Shown here: in pieces, positions 46,211 through 57,854 of the stretch
How positions within the stretch are numbered: the first letter of the stretch is position 1
Layout of the letters: each line of letters begins with the position of its first letter
Program-made: the position numbers and the translations under genes
The notes under the pieces: model-generated
Told to the model about the DNA's origin: nothing
Databases searched by the model: none
The model's input: the letters and a program-made list of their open reading frames with translations, nothing else
Assembly (NCBI RefSeq): GCF_018860755.1
Contig: NZ_JAHKPW010000078.1
Coordinates: 37,569-101,568 of the forward strand
Reading direction: 5' to 3'
DNA from: Colwellia sp. D2M02
Lineage (GTDB): Bacteria; Pseudomonadota; Gammaproteobacteria; Enterobacterales; Alteromonadaceae
Length of the DNA stretch: 64,000 nucleotides

Positions 46211-47614
46211 TTATTTACCAATACAGAACGATGAAAATATTTTTCCTAACAAATCATCGCTGGTGAATTCACCGGTAATTTGATCAAGTTCTTGTTGGCA
46301 AATTCTTAACTCTTCAGCAAGTATTTCACCAGCAACATAAGATTCTAATTGTTCTAACCCGGTAAGTAAGTGTTGATGTGTGTTGTCTAAAGCGGCTAAA
46401 TGACGTCTTCTGGCCATAAAGCTGCCTTCTACGCTACCTTGGTAACCCATGATTGCTTTTAAGTGCTCTTTTAGGCTATCTACGCCATCACCTGTTTTGG
46501 CTGATAAAGTGATAACAGTATGATCTTTATTATCACTATCGGTGAACTGCTGAAAGCCAGTATCATTGTTATTCACGTCGGCTTTATTGCGAATTAACGT
46601 TAAGCCAATATTTTCAGGGAGTAATTCAAAAAACTCAGGGTAGTAGTTTTTAATATCTTGCTCGTCTTCAACGACACTATGGTTTTCACTGCCATCTACC
46701 ATTAATAAAACACGGTCAGCTTGCTTAATTTCTTGCCAAGCGCGCTCTATACCTATTTGCTCTACTTTATCGTCACTATCACGTAAACCTGCGGTATCAA
46801 TAATATGCAATGGCATACCGTCAATATGTATTTGTTCAGCGAGTACATCGCGAGTAGTACCTGCAATGTCGGTAACTATGGCGCTTTCTTTGCCACTTAA
46901 GGCATTTAATAAACTTGATTTACCTGCATTAGGTTTACCGGCAATAACTACTCGCATACCTTCACGAATAATACTGCCTTGTTGCGCTTGCTTACGTACT
47001 TTTTCAACATTACTAATAATGTTTTTTAAATCTGTTACTATTTTTTTATCAGCTAAAAAGTCAATTTCTTCTTCGGGAAAATCAATAGCAGCTTCAACAT
47101 ACATTCGTAAATGAATGATACTTTCTACCATGTCATTTACTAATTTTGAAAATTCACCTTGCAGTGAGTTTAGCGCTGAACGGGCTGCTTGCTCTGAGCT
47201 TGAATTAATTAAATCTGCAATTGCTTCTGCTTGTGTAAGGTCTAGTTTGTCATTTAAAAACGCCTGTTCACTAAACTCACCTGGCTTTGCCATTTTTATT
47301 TTAGGTAGGCTTAATATTGCTTTTAACAGCATATCTAATACTACTGGGCCACCGTGACCTTGAAACTCGATAACATCTTCACCGGTAAATGAGTTTGGCC
47401 CTTTAAAGAATAAAGCGATACCTTGGTCTAGTACTTGTTGGTTTTCATCTAAAAAGGGCAGGTACTCAGCCTTTCTTATTTCAGGAATTTTGCCTAATAC
47501 GGCTTGTGCTACGTTTTTGGCTTCTGGGCCTGAAACGCGAATAATACCAACACCACCACGTCCTGGTGCGGTTGCTTGTGCTGCAATTGTACTTTGCTTT
47601 GAAATAGAGGTCAT
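46211..47614 (-). CDS. mnmE: tRNA modification GTPase MnmE
   Basis: The GTPase partner of MnmG in U34 tRNA modification. 467 residues. N-terminal folate-binding domain begins [23 protein letters not shown] helical domain is interrupted by the G domain with G1 [19 protein letters not shown]3 IDTAGLRD and G4 RNKAD. It ends with the invariant FCIGK containing the active-site Cys, so it is complete. It sits between yidC and mioC, each separated by a hairpin. Confidence 0.96.
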   Translation of the reverse strand: MTSISKQSTIAAQATAPGRGGVGIIRVSGPEAKNVAQAVLGKIPEIRKAEYLPFLDENQQVLDQGIALFFKGPNSFTGEDVIEFQGHGGPVVLDMLLKAILSLPKIKMAKPGEFSEQAFLNDKLDLTQAEAIADLINSSSEQAARSALNSLQGEFSKLVNDMVESIIHLRMYVEAAIDFPEEEIDFLADKKIVTDLKNIISNVEKVRKQAQQGSIIREGMRVVIAGKPNAGKSSLLNALSGKESAIVTDIAGTTRDVLAEQIHIDGMPLHIIDTAGLRDSDDKVEQIGIERAWQEIKQADRVLLMVDGSENHSVVEDEQDIKNYYPEFFELLPENIGLTLIRNKADVNNNDTGFQQFTDSDNKDHTVITLSAKTGDGVDSLKEHLKAIMGYQGSVEGSFMARRRHLAALDNTHQHLLTGLEQLESYVAGEILAEELRICQQELDQITGEFTSDDLLGKIFSSFCIGK

Positions 47615-47679
47615 GGGCTGCTTAGTGTGATTTAAGTAATCGAATTATTTATATTTTACTATAAAAAATCCAAATAGAA

Positions 47680-47712
47680 AAAGGCGACCATTTTATACAA
47701 ATGGTCGCCTTT
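47680..47712 (-). terminator. Terminator after yidC
   Basis: A perfect 14-bp stem, AAAGGCGACCATTT/AAATGGTCGCCTTT, with a 5-nt loop. On the minus strand it is followed by T-rich sequence just past the yidC stop. Confidence 0.9.
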
Positions 47713-47744
47713 AATATCAGCAATTAGATTGGGCTATAAAGTAG

Positions 47745-49379
47745 CTATTTTGCGTTAGCTAATTTTTTATCTTCAATGCCTTTAAATATAATCTTCATCT
47801 GAACAATAGAAACTACGTTACTGATTAACCAGTACAGTACTAAACCAGACGGGAACCAAGCCATAAATATTGAGAATACTACAGGCATGTATTGCATTAT
47901 TTTTTGTTGCATTGGATCTTGAATAGTCATCGGTTGCATTTTTTGCATAACGTACATACTTACACCCATTAAAATAGGTAGTACAAAGTATGGATCCATT
48001 GCTGATAAATCTTGAATCCAAAATACAAATGGTGCGTGACGTAATTCAACACTTTCTAAAAATACCCAGTAAAGCGCTAAGAAAATTGGCATTTGTAATA
48101 ATAATGGCAAACAACCACCGGCTGGGTTTACTTTTTCTTTGCGGTACATTTCCATTGTGGCTTGTGACATTTTTTGTCTGTCATCACCAAAACGCTCTTT
48201 TAATTGCGCCATTTTAGGTGCTAAGTCGCGCATTTTAGCCATTGAAGTATATTGCGCTTTGGTTAATGGGTACATCACACCTTTAACAATTAAGGTAATG
48301 ATGATAATTGCCACACCCCAGTTAACCACAAAACTTTGTATAGTTAATAGTAACCAGAACAATGGCTTACTGATCATAAATAAGAAGCCGTAATCAATTG
48401 TTAAGCCTAAATTTTCAGCAATATCGTCAAGTACATATTGGTCTTTAGGGCCCACATAAAAAATAGCTGAAGTTGTTTCTTCTTGACCGGCGTCAATTGT
48501 GATTGCAGGAGATTTGAAGCCAACTACAGCTTCATGGCTGTTACTGTATGTTGTATATAATTCGTTAGTGCTTGCAGCATTAGGTACCCAAGCAGATACA
48601 AAATAATGTTCAAGCATAGCAACCCAACCACCAGTAGTAGCTTTGTTTAGGTTGGCTTCTTGAATATCGTCAAAATCATATTTTTCATAACGGTCTTCAG
48701 TTGTAGAGAATGCAGCACCACGGTAAGTAGGTAACATCATGCTAGCTGCTTCAGAAACTATAGTAGATTGTTTTAGCTGACCATACATCTGAACTGATAC
48801 GCTATTTGCAGTATTGTTAGTGACAATATAATCAACATCTATGCGGTAGCTGTTTTCTTTAAAAGTAAAACGTTTGATAACAAATAAACCATTATCATCT
48901 TGAAATGCTAAATCAACGCTTAAACTATCATCAGTTAATTCATAATTGCTTTGCGCACTTGTATAAATAGGGCGACCTTTAACCACTCGGTCAACACCAT
49001 TAGCACCTGTTAAACCACTTTGCGCAATATATTTACGATCACCATTTTGCATAAGCGTATATGGAATACCATTACCTTGCTCGGTGTCGTATTTATTTAG
49101 CTTAACTTCAACAATGTCACCACCTTGACTATTAATTTTTACAGTAAAGGCATCAGTAGCAACTGTAATTAATTTGGCACTTACCGCCAAAGGTTGAGTA
49201 ATATTATCTAGCGTACTTGATGATTCAGGCACAAAATCAGCACTTGCATCAGTATTGTTTTGTTCTTGACTGACCGTTACAGGCTGGGGAGCAGGAGCTC
49301 TTTCTGCTTGCCACTGACTAAATAGTAAGTAGGTAACAACCATAAGCGCAATAAAAAGTAGACTGCGTTGGGATTCCAT
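47745..49379 (-). CDS. yidC: Membrane protein insertase YidC
   Basis: Inserts and folds inner-membrane proteins alone or with SecYEG. The start is set at the Met of MESQRSLLFIALMVVTYLLF, the usual gammaproteobacterial N-terminus. A longer frame from 49418 would overlap yidD and add 13 unlike residues. It has a large periplasmic P1 domain (about 60-340). The conserved insertase core includes YPLTKAQYTSMAKMRDLAPK, the KMSQATMEMYRKEKVNPAGGCLPLLLQMP loop (key residues E-K-N-P-G-C-P) and a C-terminal KIIFKGIEDKK. The product has 544 residues, close to E. coli. Confidence 0.96.
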   Translation of the reverse strand: MESQRSLLFIALMVVTYLLFSQWQAERAPAPQPVTVSQEQNNTDASADFVPESSSTLDNITQPLAVSAKLITVATDAFTVKINSQGGDIVEVKLNKYDTEQGNGIPYTLMQNGDRKYIAQSGLTGANGVDRVVKGRPIYTSAQSNYELTDDSLSVDLAFQDDNGLFVIKRFTFKENSYRIDVDYIVTNNTANSVSVQMYGQLKQSTIVSEAASMMLPTYRGAAFSTTEDRYEKYDFDDIQEANLNKATTGGWVAMLEHYFVSAWVPNAASTNELYTTYSNSHEAVVGFKSPAITIDAGQEETTSAIFYVGPKDQYVLDDIAENLGLTIDYGFLFMISKPLFWLLLTIQSFVVNWGVAIIIITLIVKGVMYPLTKAQYTSMAKMRDLAPKMAQLKERFGDDRQKMSQATMEMYRKEKVNPAGGCLPLLLQMPIFLALYWVFLESVELRHAPFVFWIQDLSAMDPYFVLPILMGVSMYVMQKMQPMTIQDPMQQKIMQYMPVVFSIFMAWFPSGLVLYWLISNVVSIVQMKIIFKGIEDKKLANAK

Positions 49380-49383
49380 AAAA

Positions 49384-49632
49384 TTACTTCTCTTTTTTTT
49401 GGGTTGGCACGGGATCATCGCCCCCTGCGTTAAGTGGATGACATCTTAATATACGTTTAGCTGCTAACCAACAACCTTTTAATACTCCAAAGCGATTAAC
49501 TGCTTCAATAGCATAGGTAGAGCAGGTTGGTTGAAACCGACAATTAGAGCCTAATAATGGGCTAATAAAGCGTTGATAGCCTCTTATAATGGTTATTATT
49601 AGTTTTTGTGGCGTTGAATTATTTTTCGCCAT
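49384..49632 (-). CDS. yidD: Membrane protein insertion efficiency factor YidD
   Basis: An 82-residue amphipathic inner-membrane-associated protein that aids YidC. Family motifs are [30 protein letters not shown] and the C-terminal [13 protein letters not shown]. It overlaps rnpA by 34 bp and lies 4 bp ahead of yidC, the standard rpmH-rnpA-yidD-yidC string. Confidence 0.95.
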   Translation of the reverse strand: MAKNNSTPQKLIITIIRGYQRFISPLLGSNCRFQPTCSTYAIEAVNRFGVLKGCWLAAKRILRCHPLNAGGDDPVPTQKKEK

Positions 49633-49985
49633 ATTTTTTCTAATTCTTGGTTAATAGCTTTATTGTCAAGCTGATCAATACCAGATTTTACCATAACGAC
49701 TATATCGATATCAGGTAAATTATGCTGATTAAGGCGAAAGCTTTCTCTGATTTGTCGTTTAATTCTATTTCGTTGCACAGCAAGTTTTACACGTTTTTTA
49801 GCAATAGCTAATCCTAAACGATTATTTGCCGTAGAATTATTATCAACAATTGAGGGAGTTTTTTTAGACTTTGTTATTAACAAAGTAAAGTGGCGAGAGC
49901 CAAAGCGAGTAGGTTCAGAAAATACCGCTTGAAAATGACCGGGAGTCAACAAACGTGACTCCCGATTAAATTTATAAGTAACCAT
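49599..49985 (-). CDS. rnpA: Ribonuclease P protein component RnpA
   Basis: Basic protein subunit of RNase P, which trims tRNA 5' leaders. 128 residues. The hallmark RNR region reads [30 protein letters not shown] (key residues R-L-G-K-K-A-R-N-K-R-R-E). The N-terminus starts with [19 protein letters not shown]. It is co-transcribed with rpmH, 42 bp upstream. Confidence 0.95.
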   Translation of the reverse strand: MVTYKFNRESRLLTPGHFQAVFSEPTRFGSRHFTLLITKSKKTPSIVDNNSTANNRLGLAIAKKRVKLAVQRNRIKRQIRESFRLNQHNLPDIDIVVMVKSGIDQLDNKAINQELEKIWRKIIQRHKN

Positions 49986-50027
49986 AGTTAGGCTACCTTA
50001 TTATCAAGTCTTGAAAACAAGAAGTGA

Positions 50028-50162
50028 TTAAGCACTAAGCTTAGCACGGCCTTTTGCACGGCGACGAGCAATTACAGCACGGCCATTTTTAGTTGCCATG
50101 CGAGCACGGAATCCGTGGTTACGCTTACGCTTTAGTACGCTAGGTTGAAATGTTCTTTTCAT
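50028..50162 (-). CDS. rpmH: 50S ribosomal protein L34
   Basis: A 44-residue basic ribosomal protein starting [20 protein letters not shown] and ending [12 protein letters not shown], full length. The longer open frame (to 50213) adds 17 residues that no L34 has, so ATG 50162 is used. It is the first gene of the rpmH-rnpA-yidD-yidC operon and diverges from dnaA. Confidence 0.97.
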   Translation of the reverse strand: MKRTFQPSVLKRKRNHGFRARMATKNGRAVIARRRAKGRAKLSA

Positions 50163-50236
50163 TACGCTAATCCGTCGGTTGTTGTTGCCCTGGCAAAACA
50201 GCCGTTTGAGCACACAGGTCTAAAAAAAGAGGGCGA

Positions 50237-50265
50237 ATATTAAAGCTTTCTTGACTATTTGTCAA
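50237..50265 (-). promoter_or_regulatory. rpmH operon promoter
   Basis: On the minus strand a perfect TTGACA (50265-50260), 17 bp spacer and TAATAT (50242-50237), about 75 bp ahead of the rpmH start. This is a near-consensus sigma-70 promoter, as expected for a ribosomal protein gene. Confidence 0.8.
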
Positions 50266-50470
50266 TCGTTTATACAACCTATTTTAACGATGATCCTCAT
50301 TTTATTTTAAGGATCTTAGCTTATTTGGTACTATATCCACAGTTTTATCACACTACTGTTTTATTAACGTAATAACTATTCTCATAACAAGGTTAAAAAG
50401 TCATCATCACTATTGATTTTTCCTTTGATATTTACAAGCATATTTTTTATTTTAAGTTGTTGTTATATAT

Positions 50471-50537
50471 TGACTTGTTTGTTTTTGTATTTAATAAATA
50501 AAGAAATATCAAAAGTCAATATTGCACTTGTGGATAA
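50471..50537 (+). promoter_or_regulatory. dnaA promoter with DnaA box
   Basis: TTGACT (50471-50476) and TAATAA (50493-50498) are 16 bp apart. A perfect DnaA box in reverse orientation, TGTGGATAA at 50529-50537, lies about 30 bp past the -10, between promoter and gene. A weaker box ATATCCACA is at 50334-50342. The layout implies autoregulation of dnaA. The rest of the 430-bp rpmH-dnaA gap is AT-rich with no coding sequence seen. Confidence 0.65.
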
Positions 50538-50593
50538 CTCCATAGATAATAGCGAAAGATAATAAAAATATTTGTTTACCTTTGGAGTTCTGG

Positions 50594-51985
50594 TTGGATC
50601 TTTCACCTTGGCAACGTTGCCTATCTGTTTTACAAGAAGAGTTGCCTGCTCAACAATTTAGTATGTGGATCCGCCCATTACAGTGCGTTATTGATGAAAA
50701 CATCATGACATTATATGCACCTAATCGTTTTGTGCTTGACTGGGTTAGAGACAAATATGTAAATCGTATCAATGAGTTACTTACCATAAACGAAAGTTCT
50801 AATCCTTTATTACTTCGTTTTGATGTTGGTAGTAAACCTATAGATCAAAGCAGTGTTGGTGCGAGTAGTAGCCCTGCTAATTATTCAAATAATACTAATG
50901 AAGCGCTTTTTGCTCCTAAAGTCACTTCAGAAAAACCTTCAGAGCCTGAAAGTAATATTCCTAAAAAAACCAATGTTCGTGTTAATTATACTTTTGATAA
51001 TTTTGTTGAAGGTAAATCAAACCAACTTGCGCGTGCTGCTGCTTCTCAAGTGGCCGATAATCCTGGTGCCGCTTATAACCCATTATTTATTTATGGTGGA
51101 ACGGGCTTAGGTAAAACCCATTTATTACATGCCGTAGGTAATGGAATACTACTCAATAAACCTAATGCTAAAATTGCCTACATGCATTCTGAGCGCTTTG
51201 TTCAAGATATGGTGCGTGCGTTACAAAATAATGCGATGGAAAAATTTAAGCAATATTATCGTAGTGTTGATGCATTACTTATTGATGATATTCAATTTTT
51301 TGCTGGTAAAGAACGAACTCAAGAAGAGTTTTTTCACACTTTTAATGCCTTATTAGAAGGTAATCAACAAGTGATCCTAACCAGTGATCGTTATCCTAAA
51401 GAAATTGACGGTGTTGATGATCGTTTAAAATCTCGCTTTGGCTGGGGTTTAACCTTAGCGATAGAGCCTCCAGAGTTAGAAACACGTGTTGCCATTCTTA
51501 AGCGTAAAGCGCAAGAAAGCAGTATTAACTTAGCCGATGAAGTCGCCTTCTTTATTGCTAAGCGTTTACGATCAAATGTTCGTGAACTTGAAGGTGCTTT
51601 AAACCGCGTTATTGCAAATGCTAATTTTACTGGTCGTGCTATTACCATAGATTTTGTTAGAGAAGCACTTCGAGATCTTTTAGCGCTACAAGATAAGCTG
51701 GTGACTATTGATAATATTCAACGCACTGTTGCTGAATATTATAAAATAAAAGTGGCTGACTTATTATCTAAGCGAAGAAACCGATCTGTTGCTAGACCTA
51801 GACAGATAGCAATGGCATTATCTAAAGAATTAACAAACCATAGCTTGCCAGAAATTGGCGATGCTTTTGGCGGTAGAGATCATACTACTGTATTACATGC
51901 TTGTCGTAAGGTAAAATCATTGCGAGAAGAGACGCATGATATTAAAGAAGATTATTCAAACTTAATCAGAACGCTTTCGTCATAA
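50594..51985 (+). CDS. dnaA: Chromosomal replication initiator protein DnaA
   Basis: Binds DnaA boxes and melts oriC. The start is placed at TTG 50594: GGAG lies 6 nt upstream, and the resulting N-terminus ([20 protein letters not shown]) aligns with E. coli MSLSLWQQCL without extra residues. An in-frame TTG at 50582 would add four residues but has no ribosome site. Domain III has Walker [19 protein letters not shown], Walker [15 protein letters not shown] and [19 protein letters not shown]. Domain IV has the DnaA-box reader [15 protein letters not shown]. The product has 463 residues. Confidence 0.95.
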   Translation: MDLSPWQRCLSVLQEELPAQQFSMWIRPLQCVIDENIMTLYAPNRFVLDWVRDKYVNRINELLTINESSNPLLLRFDVGSKPIDQSSVGASSSPANYSNNTNEALFAPKVTSEKPSEPESNIPKKTNVRVNYTFDNFVEGKSNQLARAAASQVADNPGAAYNPLFIYGGTGLGKTHLLHAVGNGILLNKPNAKIAYMHSERFVQDMVRALQNNAMEKFKQYYRSVDALLIDDIQFFAGKERTQEEFFHTFNALLEGNQQVILTSDRYPKEIDGVDDRLKSRFGWGLTLAIEPPELETRVAILKRKAQESSINLADEVAFFIAKRLRSNVRELEGALNRVIANANFTGRAITIDFVREALRDLLALQDKLVTIDNIQRTVAEYYKIKVADLLSKRRNRSVARPRQIAMALSKELTNHSLPEIGDAFGGRDHTTVLHACRKVKSLREETHDIKEDYSNLIRTLSS

Positions 51986-52017
51986 TAATAAAACTTAATA
52001 CTTACATAGGTATAAAA

Positions 52018-53121
52018 ATGAAGTTTTCACTTAATAGGGAATTGTTACTAAAACCATTATTATTGGTTTCAGGTGCTGTCGAGCGCAAGAGTACATTACC
52101 AATTCTAGGTAATATTCTTTTTGAAGTAAGTGGTCAATCACTTACCTTAACCGCTACAGATTTAGAGCTTGAAATGGTGTCATCTGCCATAATTGATAAC
52201 CAAGGCGAAGATGGAAAAGTAACTATTCCGGCGAGAAAATTGCTTGATATATGTAAGAGCTTACCTGAAAACTCAGAGATAACTTTTTCAGCCAGTGAAG
52301 ATACTATTAAGTTATCTTCAGGGCGTAGTCGTTACTCTCTTTCAACATTACCAGCGAACGATTTCCCAAATATAGAGCAATGGCAGGGTGATGTTGAATT
52401 TAAATTATTCAAATCTGAATTACTTCGCTTAATAGAAAGTACCCATTTCTCAATGGCCAACCAAGATGTTCGTTACTATTTAAATGGTATGTCGATAGAA
52501 AGTGAGGGTAATGAAATACGCTCTGTTGCTACAGATGGTCACCGTTTAGCTATTTGTAAAATAAGTAATGATTCGTTAGCGTTGCCAACGAGACAAGTTA
52601 TTGTACCGCGTAAGGGTATTTTAGAAATTATCCGACTGTTGTCTCCGGTTGAAGAAGAAGTACAAGTATTTTTAGGTTCAAATCATATTCGCATTATTGA
52701 TCAAGAATTTTCATTTACTAGTAAATTGGTTGATGGCCGTTTTCCTGATTACCGCAGAGTATTACCGCGTAATGGTGACAAAGTATTTGAAACGAATAAA
52801 GACCAGCTAAGACAAGTGTTATCACGCGCATCTATTTTATCTAATGAAAAATTTAAAGGTGTACGTCTTAACTTTAGTCATTCATTACTTAAAATTACTG
52901 CAAACAACCCAGAGCAAGAACAAGCTGAAGAAGAAATTGAAATCAACTTCCCATATGATGATTTAGAAATAGGTTTTAATGTTAGCTATGTACTTGATGT
53001 ATTAAGTGCAATAAAAGATGAAAGTGTTAAATTTACGCTAGCAGATGCTAATAGCAGTGTCATTATTGAAGGTAGTAATTCAGGTGAGGCATTATATGTA
53101 GTTATGCCTATGCGCTTGTAA
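52018..53121 (+). CDS. dnaN: DNA polymerase III sliding clamp subunit beta
   Basis: Ring-shaped processivity clamp of the replicase. 367 residues, same as family. The three clamp domains are visible: MKFSLNRELLLKPLLLVSGAV at the N-terminus, YYLNGMSIESEGNEIRSVATDGHRLAICK in the second domain (key residues R-V-A-T-D-G-H-R-L), and the C-terminal VIIEGSNSGEALYVVMPMRL that forms the partner-binding pocket. It follows dnaA by 32 bp in the same operon. Confidence 0.97.
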   Translation: MKFSLNRELLLKPLLLVSGAVERKSTLPILGNILFEVSGQSLTLTATDLELEMVSSAIIDNQGEDGKVTIPARKLLDICKSLPENSEITFSASEDTIKLSSGRSRYSLSTLPANDFPNIEQWQGDVEFKLFKSELLRLIESTHFSMANQDVRYYLNGMSIESEGNEIRSVATDGHRLAICKISNDSLALPTRQVIVPRKGILEIIRLLSPVEEEVQVFLGSNHIRIIDQEFSFTSKLVDGRFPDYRRVLPRNGDKVFETNKDQLRQVLSRASILSNEKFKGVRLNFSHSLLKITANNPEQEQAEEEIEINFPYDDLEIGFNVSYVLDVLSAIKDESVKFTLADANSSVIIEGSNSGEALYVVMPMRL

Positions 53122-53147
53122 TTAGTTTATAGTAGCCATAGCATTAG

Positions 53148-54257
53148 ATGAGTGTAGCTAAATTAATAGTACAAAATTTTCGTAATTTAGCTACCAAGTC
53201 AATAAGCCTACACCCAGAATTAAACTTCATTCTAGGAGATAATGGCAGCGGTAAAAGTAGTTTATTAGAAGCTATTTTTTTTATTGGTCATGGCAAGTCA
53301 TTCAGAACCAGTAAAATAGAACATTTAGCGTGTTACAATGAAGATGCTTTTACCGTAAGTGTTAAAGATAACAATGACTTACAGTTAGGTTTGAGTAAGG
53401 ATATACGCTTAGGCATAACGAATATTAAGATTAATGGCGACAGACATACGCGATTATCTGATTTAGCTAGTAATATAGCCGTGCAAATCATTACACCTGA
53501 AAGCTTTAAGTTGTTTTTTGGTGGTCCTAAAGAACGTAGACGTTTTATTGATTTAGGGATGTTTCACGTGAAACAGGACTTTTCTCATCAATGGCGAGAG
53601 TTTTCACGGGTACTTAAACAGCGTAATGCGTGTATAAGATCAGGTACAGATAAAGCAATACTGTCTTATTGGTCTACTGTTTTTTGTGAGCTCTCTGTTA
53701 AAGTTGCTCATGTGAGACAGACTTATGTAGAGAGCCTTATTAAAGAGTTACGAGTTTGGTTAGCGTTATTATTACCAGAGCTTGTTGATTTAGTTAATGT
53801 GCAATATCTACAAGGGTGGCCACAAGCAAAAGAACTATCTGAAGTATTAGATAAAAATTTTGAGCGTGAAAAAAGCTATGGTTATAGCTTATATGGTGCA
53901 CATAAGTTTGATGTTAAATTTCTCTTAGGGAAGCAAGTTATAGATACTCAGCTTTCAAGAGGACAACAAAAGTTGTTTTTACTGGCGTTAACTTTTGCTC
54001 AAGCAAAATTAATTTCACGAGTTAATCGAGTAAAACCAATTTTATTAATTGATGATATTGGCGCAGAGTTAGATGTTAATTCTCGTTTATCATTGGCTAA
54101 AGCAATTAATCATTTAGATTGCCAAGTTATAATTACGGCAATAGAGGAAAATGTTTTAGCTCCTTTTATATCGTTATTTGAAGAAAATTCAGGTAGCAAT
54201 AAAGAGGATAAATATAAAATGTTTCACGTGAAACAGGGTGATGTTGTTGAAAAATAA
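53148..54257 (+). CDS. recF: DNA replication and repair protein RecF
   Basis: An SMC-like ATPase that helps RecA load at gaps. 369 residues. Walker A FILGDNGSGKSSLLEAIFFIGHG, signature DTQLSRGQQKLFLLAL and Walker B PILLIDDIGAELDVNSR are all intact. Two stretches coding MFHVKQ (near residues 138-143 and 358-363) are each written with the exact parS palindrome, so the gene also carries the centromere. The second copy lies in the C-terminal tail, where E. coli RecF ends with a similar KMF-x-V-E motif. It is 26 bp after dnaN. Confidence 0.95.
   Translation: MSVAKLIVQNFRNLATKSISLHPELNFILGDNGSGKSSLLEAIFFIGHGKSFRTSKIEHLACYNEDAFTVSVKDNNDLQLGLSKDIRLGITNIKINGDRHTRLSDLASNIAVQIITPESFKLFFGGPKERRRFIDLGMFHVKQDFSHQWREFSRVLKQRNACIRSGTDKAILSYWSTVFCELSVKVAHVRQTYVESLIKELRVWLALLLPELVDLVNVQYLQGWPQAKELSEVLDKNFEREKSYGYSLYGAHKFDVKFLLGKQVIDTQLSRGQQKLFLLALTFAQAKLISRVNRVKPILLIDDIGAELDVNSRLSLAKAINHLDCQVIITAIEENVLAPFISLFEENSGSNKEDKYKMFHVKQGDVVEK
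53560..53575. promoter_or_regulatory. parS: parS site 1 (ParB-binding centromere), inside recF
   Basis: A perfect match to the universal 16-bp parS palindrome TGTTTCACGTGAAACA. It is in frame within recF and is read there as part of codons for MFHVKQ. About 8.1 kb from the oriC core. Confidence 0.93.
54220..54235. promoter_or_regulatory. parS: parS site 2 (ParB-binding centromere), near the recF 3' end
   Basis: A second perfect TGTTTCACGTGAAACA, 660 bp from the first and in the same recF reading frame, again coding MFHVKQ. The pair would nucleate the ParB complex at the origin. Confidence 0.93.
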
Positions 54258-54320
54258 AATGCATTTTGCAGGTACATTTAGCAAATACCAATTTAGAACT
54301 AAAAAGCAATGAGTGAATAG

Positions 54321-56774
<2,454 letters not shown>

Positions 56775-56798
56775 TCTAAAATAAATAAAGTTTAATAT

Positions 56799-56826
56799 GC
56801 CCGGTCATCGTATCGGGCGTTTTTTT
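56799..56826 (+). terminator. gyrB terminator
   Basis: GCCCG (56799-56803) pairs with CGGGC (56814-56818) around a 10-nt loop, followed by a run of seven T. A typical intrinsic terminator 25 bp past gyrB. Confidence 0.85.
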
Positions 56827-56933
56827 AAGTACAATTTGATAATGTTATCGATTAGATTAAATACTCTAGTAACGCTATAATCGATAACATTCTGTGATGA
56901 AAACAACTTTAGATAAAAGTGAATTTAAAAACC

Positions 56934-57854
56934 ATGACAACTTACAACAGTAAAACTTTTCAAGGCCTAATCTTGCAGCTGCAAGACTATTGGTCACGTC
57001 AAGGTTGTGTAATAGTACAGCCATTAGACCTAGAAGTAGGGGCTGGTACTTTCCACCCAATGACTTTCTTACGTTCAATTGGACCTGAGCCAATGAGCAG
57101 TGCTTATGTACAACCATGTCGTCGTCCTACTGATGGTCGTTATGGTGAAAACCCAAATCGCTTGCAGCACTATTATCAATTTCAAGTAATGCTAAAACCA
57201 TCACCAAAAAATATCCAAGAGCTTTACCTAAACTCATTAAAAGAGCTAGGTATAGACCCTTTAGTGCATGATATTCGTTTTGTTGAAGATAACTGGGAAT
57301 CGCCAACATTAGGTGCTTGGGGTTTAGGTTGGGAAATTTGGCTTAACGGCATGGAAATCACGCAGTTTACTTATTTCCAACAGGTAGGTGGTTTAGAGTG
57401 TACGCCTGTAACTGGCGAAATTACTTACGGCTTAGAGCGTTTAGCTATGTACATTCAAAATGTAGATAGTATTTATGACTTAGTGTGGACAGACGGCCCA
57501 TTAGGTACCGTTTATTATCGTGATATTTTCCACCAAAATGAAGTTGAACAATCAACTTATAACTTTGAGCATGCTGATGTTGATGCTTTATTTAAGCAAT
57601 TTGATCAATGTGAAAAAGACAGCGAAAAATTAATTGAGGCAAACTTACCATTACCGGCATATGAGCAAGTAATGAAAGCCTCTCATGCCTTTAACTTACT
57701 TGATGCGCGTCATGCCATTTCCGTAACAGAACGCCAACGTTATATTTTACGTGTACGTACTTTATCTAAAGCTTGTGCGCAGGCTTATTATGCAAAACGT
57801 GAAGAACTTGGTTTCCCTTTATGCAAAGACAGCTCAACGAAAGGAGAGAAATAA
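56934..57854 (+). CDS. glyQ: Glycyl-tRNA synthetase alpha subunit
   Basis: Catalytic subunit of the alpha2beta2 glycyl-tRNA synthetase. The start is placed at ATG 56934 ([20 protein letters not shown]), which aligns with E. coli GlyQ. The longest frame begins five codons earlier at GTG. Key features are [43 protein letters not shown] and the [24 protein letters not shown] region. 306 residues. Its TAA overlaps the glyS ATG. Confidence 0.96.
   Translation: MTTYNSKTFQGLILQLQDYWSRQGCVIVQPLDLEVGAGTFHPMTFLRSIGPEPMSSAYVQPCRRPTDGRYGENPNRLQHYYQFQVMLKPSPKNIQELYLNSLKELGIDPLVHDIRFVEDNWESPTLGAWGLGWEIWLNGMEITQFTYFQQVGGLECTPVTGEITYGLERLAMYIQNVDSIYDLVWTDGPLGTVYYRDIFHQNEVEQSTYNFEHADVDALFKQFDQCEKDSEKLIEANLPLPAYEQVMKASHAFNLLDARHAISVTERQRYILRVRTLSKACAQAYYAKREELGFPLCKDSSTKGEK

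Noticed and set aside
49400..49425. Sigma-54-like TTGGCACG on the plus strand
   Set aside because: It lies inside yidD in the wrong orientation and the -12 element does not fit (no TTGC at the required spacing).
51484..51493. Third parS-like site in dnaA (AACACGTGTT)
   Set aside because: Shares only the CACGTG core and lacks the flanking TGTTT/AAACA arms needed for ParB binding.
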